From Candidatus Glassiibacteriota bacterium (GTDB taxonomy: Bacteria > Gemmatimonadota > Glassbacteria > GWA2-58-10): a stretch of DNA of 6,901 nt. The stretch is from NCBI GenBank assembly GCA_016934095.1, contig JAFGTO010000600.1:1-6901 (forward strand), written 5' to 3'. Position numbers and translations under genes: made by a program. The notes below the pieces were generated by a model that worked only from the letters and a program-made list of their open reading frames with translations, was not told where the DNA came from and searched no databases. Below, in pieces: positions 5,984 through 6,901 of the stretch; within the stretch, counting starts at the first letter, position 1; each line of letters starts with the position of its first letter.

Positions 5984-6568
5984 GTGGACTCTGATTTTAT
6001 CAAATTATTAATCCTGCTCGGCTTTCTCTTTTTATTTCTGCAGGTCGGGATAACTTTTTTCCGGGCTAAGAGAAAGCGGGAACTCGAGCGGAAACTCGAC
6101 GAGTATACCGGACTGCTTAAAATTGCAGGTAAAACCAGGAGTTCCTATATCGCTGTCATGGAAAAAGCACAATCCCTGCTGAAAGAACTCGAAAAGATAA
6201 AAACCGAGCTGTTTAACAGTAAATCCAGGCTGGGCAAACACCGGGGCGAGCTGAGGGAATCGTTGCAGGAATGCCGCAAGGAAGCTGCAAAGGATAACAG
6301 AACGGAAATCGATGACCGTGTTTTAAACCAGATGAAAGTGAAATTCGGACATCACTGGAAAGTATATAATTCGCTCAAGAAGATCTCCAGCGAGACCCTG
6401 GCCCGTTATAACTCGACCAGGGAGCAACATGAGACCATAGCCCAGGAAGAACAAATCGCCTTCCGGAAATGGAGCCAGGAAAAAGAGACCGTAATGCGCT
6501 TCTTCAAGGAAATCAGCCGACAAATCCCTATGCGACACCCCTTCGAGCTCCTGGGCAAAGAAGAATAG
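5984..6568 (+). CDS. Membrane-anchored coiled-coil protein of unknown function, 194 residues
   Basis: The product starts at GTG 5984, the only standard start after the in-frame stop at 5936. Upstream there is only a weak AGAG, 9 bases away. Residues 5-26 form one hydrophobic segment (FIKLLILLGFLF...), immediately followed by RAKRKRELERK (27-37). That pattern predicts a single-pass protein with its C-terminus in the cytoplasm. Residues about 38-105 and 120-175 are long, highly charged Lys/Glu/Arg helices with Leu spacing typical of coiled coils. A short tail ends in 'HPFELLGKEE'. No catalytic motif or known domain is recognised. It has its own consensus promoter and a terminator about 160 bp downstream, so it is probably monocistronic. 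It is less GC-rich than the dockerin gene. A scaffold, division/envelope or prophage-type role is possible but unsupported. Confidence 0.8.
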   Translation: MDSDFIKLLILLGFLFLFLQVGITFFRAKRKRELERKLDEYTGLLKIAGKTRSSYIAVMEKAQSLLKELEKIKTELFNSKSRLGKHRGELRESLQECRKEAAKDNRTEIDDRVLNQMKVKFGHHWKVYNSLKKISSETLARYNSTREQHETIAQEEQIAFRKWSQEKETVMRFFKEISRQIPMRHPFELLGKEE

Positions 6569-6730
6569 AGCTCGGCTCCCCCTCACCAAACCGGCCGTTA
6601 GAGCCAGATCTCCGTTCAGTTGTCTTCCAGGCTCCGAGCACCCCTCGCCCGGACCGGATCCGGGCTTCCAGGTTAAACGGCCCGGCTGCTGTCAGACCGA
6701 CTACCTGCCGAAAACAACATACCGGAGCGA
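6569..6730. other. Non-coding stretch downstream of the coiled-coil gene, nothing firm seen
   Basis: No credible ORF was found on either strand. The only structures are an imperfect palindrome, CCCGGA-CCGGA-TCCGGG (6648-6664), without a following T-run, and a direct repeat of CTTCCAGG at 6624-6631 and 6665-6672. Both are too weak to name. Confidence 0.4.
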
Positions 6731-6766
6731 TAAAGCTGAAAGGGGCCCGGAAAGCCCCTTTCTTTA
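6731..6766 (+). terminator. Intrinsic terminator downstream of the coiled-coil gene
   Basis: GAAAGGGGC (6738-6746) and GCCCCTTTC (6754-6762) form a perfect 9-bp stem with a 7-base loop, followed by TTTA. An outer TAAAG/CTTTA pairing (6731-6735/6762-6766) could extend it with a small bulge. It is the first plausible end point for the transcript of the gene ending at 6568. The minus strand also shows a short T-rich tail, so it may work both ways. Confidence 0.65.
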
Positions 6767-6787
6767 TCCTGCGCTGCGAACAGCGTC

Positions 6788-6810
6788 GGGCCGGACCTTG
6801 TTACCGGCCC
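6788..6810. repeat. GC-rich hairpin next to the group II intron boundary
   Basis: GGGCCGG (6788-6794) and CCGGCCC (6804-6810) are perfect 7-bp arms around a 9-base loop, without a T-run on either side. It lies 10 bp from the intron 3' end, on the 3'-exon side. It may be part of the original target, or a second stem in the terminator region. Confidence 0.5.
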
Positions 6811-6820
6811 ACGACTGTTA

Positions 6821-6901
6821 GTCGAGTAGATCATCCATTACTGGATTTCACCCTCACAGAACCGGACGTGGGGCGTTACCCCATCCGGCTCTTCCGAGCA
6901 G
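6821..6901 (-). mobile_element. 3' end of a group II intron (domains V and VI), continuing beyond the window
   Basis: Read on the minus strand, 6891-6859 is a 33-base domain V. It begins GAGCCGGAT, with the catalytic AGC at 6890-6888, and ends ACGTCCGGTTC. The eight outer bases pair (GAGCCGGA with UCCGGUUC), followed by the asymmetric bulge and an upper stem GGGG/CCCC. Domain VI follows: GAG...CTC at its base, an inner stem ATCCA-GTAA-TGGAT, and the terminal CTACTCGAC. In that terminus the expected branch-point A is 7 bases from the 3' end (plus-strand T at 6827). The intron/exon junction is therefore placed at 6821/6820. Domains I-IV and any reverse transcriptase would lie to the right. The subclass cannot be told from this part. 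Confidence 0.82.

Noticed and set aside
6648..6664. Palindrome CCCGGA-CCGGA-TCCGGG as a terminator for the coiled-coil gene
   Set aside because: There is no T-run after it, and a better terminator lies at 6731-6766.
6788..6901. Class C group II intron inserted after an intrinsic terminator
   Set aside because: The hairpin is on the 3'-exon side of the minus-strand intron, the wrong side for the standard class C target. The 5' exon is outside the window.
1..6901. CRISPR array, tRNA or rRNA genes
   Set aside because: No regularly spaced identical repeats, cloverleaf or conserved rRNA segments were seen on either strand.

Overview
The window reads as a piece of chromosome from a GC-rich, probably uncultivated, Gram-negative-like bacterium. 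The main taxonomic hint is the large protein at the left. It combines many cadherin/Ig-like surface repeats with a C-terminal type I dockerin carrying duplicated 'IFDLL' helices. From general knowledge this style is common in environmental FCB-type and candidate-phylum genomes, but the assignment is an inference and no rRNA or marker gene is present to settle it.

Layout. (1) 1-3963, plus strand: the 3' part of a very large secreted or surface protein, open at the left edge. It has about 119 unassigned residues, nine tandem repeats of about 90-100 residues, a Gly/Asp-rich linker, two further beta-sandwich modules and a terminal dockerin. (2) 3988-4030: a perfect 19-bp stem between convergent genes, a likely two-way terminator. 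(3) 4066-5238, minus strand: a complete galactokinase (galK) with all three GHMP/galactokinase signatures. (4) 5239-5983: a long, mostly AT-richer intergenic region. It holds the galK leader, a GC-rich hairpin cluster (5467-5576), a 33-codon membrane-peptide ORF on the minus strand with a strong Shine-Dalgarno (5595-5696), a possible sigma-54 promoter for it, and a consensus sigma-70 promoter facing right. (5) 5984-6568, plus strand: a 194-residue protein with one N-terminal membrane segment and a long charged coiled-coil tail, family unknown. (6) 6569-6901: no gene seen. It contains a terminator, a second hairpin, and at the right edge the 3' end (domains V and VI) of a group II intron on the minus strand that continues out of the window.

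The genes do not form one evident pathway. galK has no galT, galE, transporter or regulator beside it here. The dockerin protein has no visible cohesin partner or glycoside hydrolase domain. The two membrane-associated ORFs at 5595-5696 and 5984-6568 are divergent across 287 bp and are the least explained part of the window. I saw no tRNA, rRNA or CRISPR array, and no complete insertion sequence.
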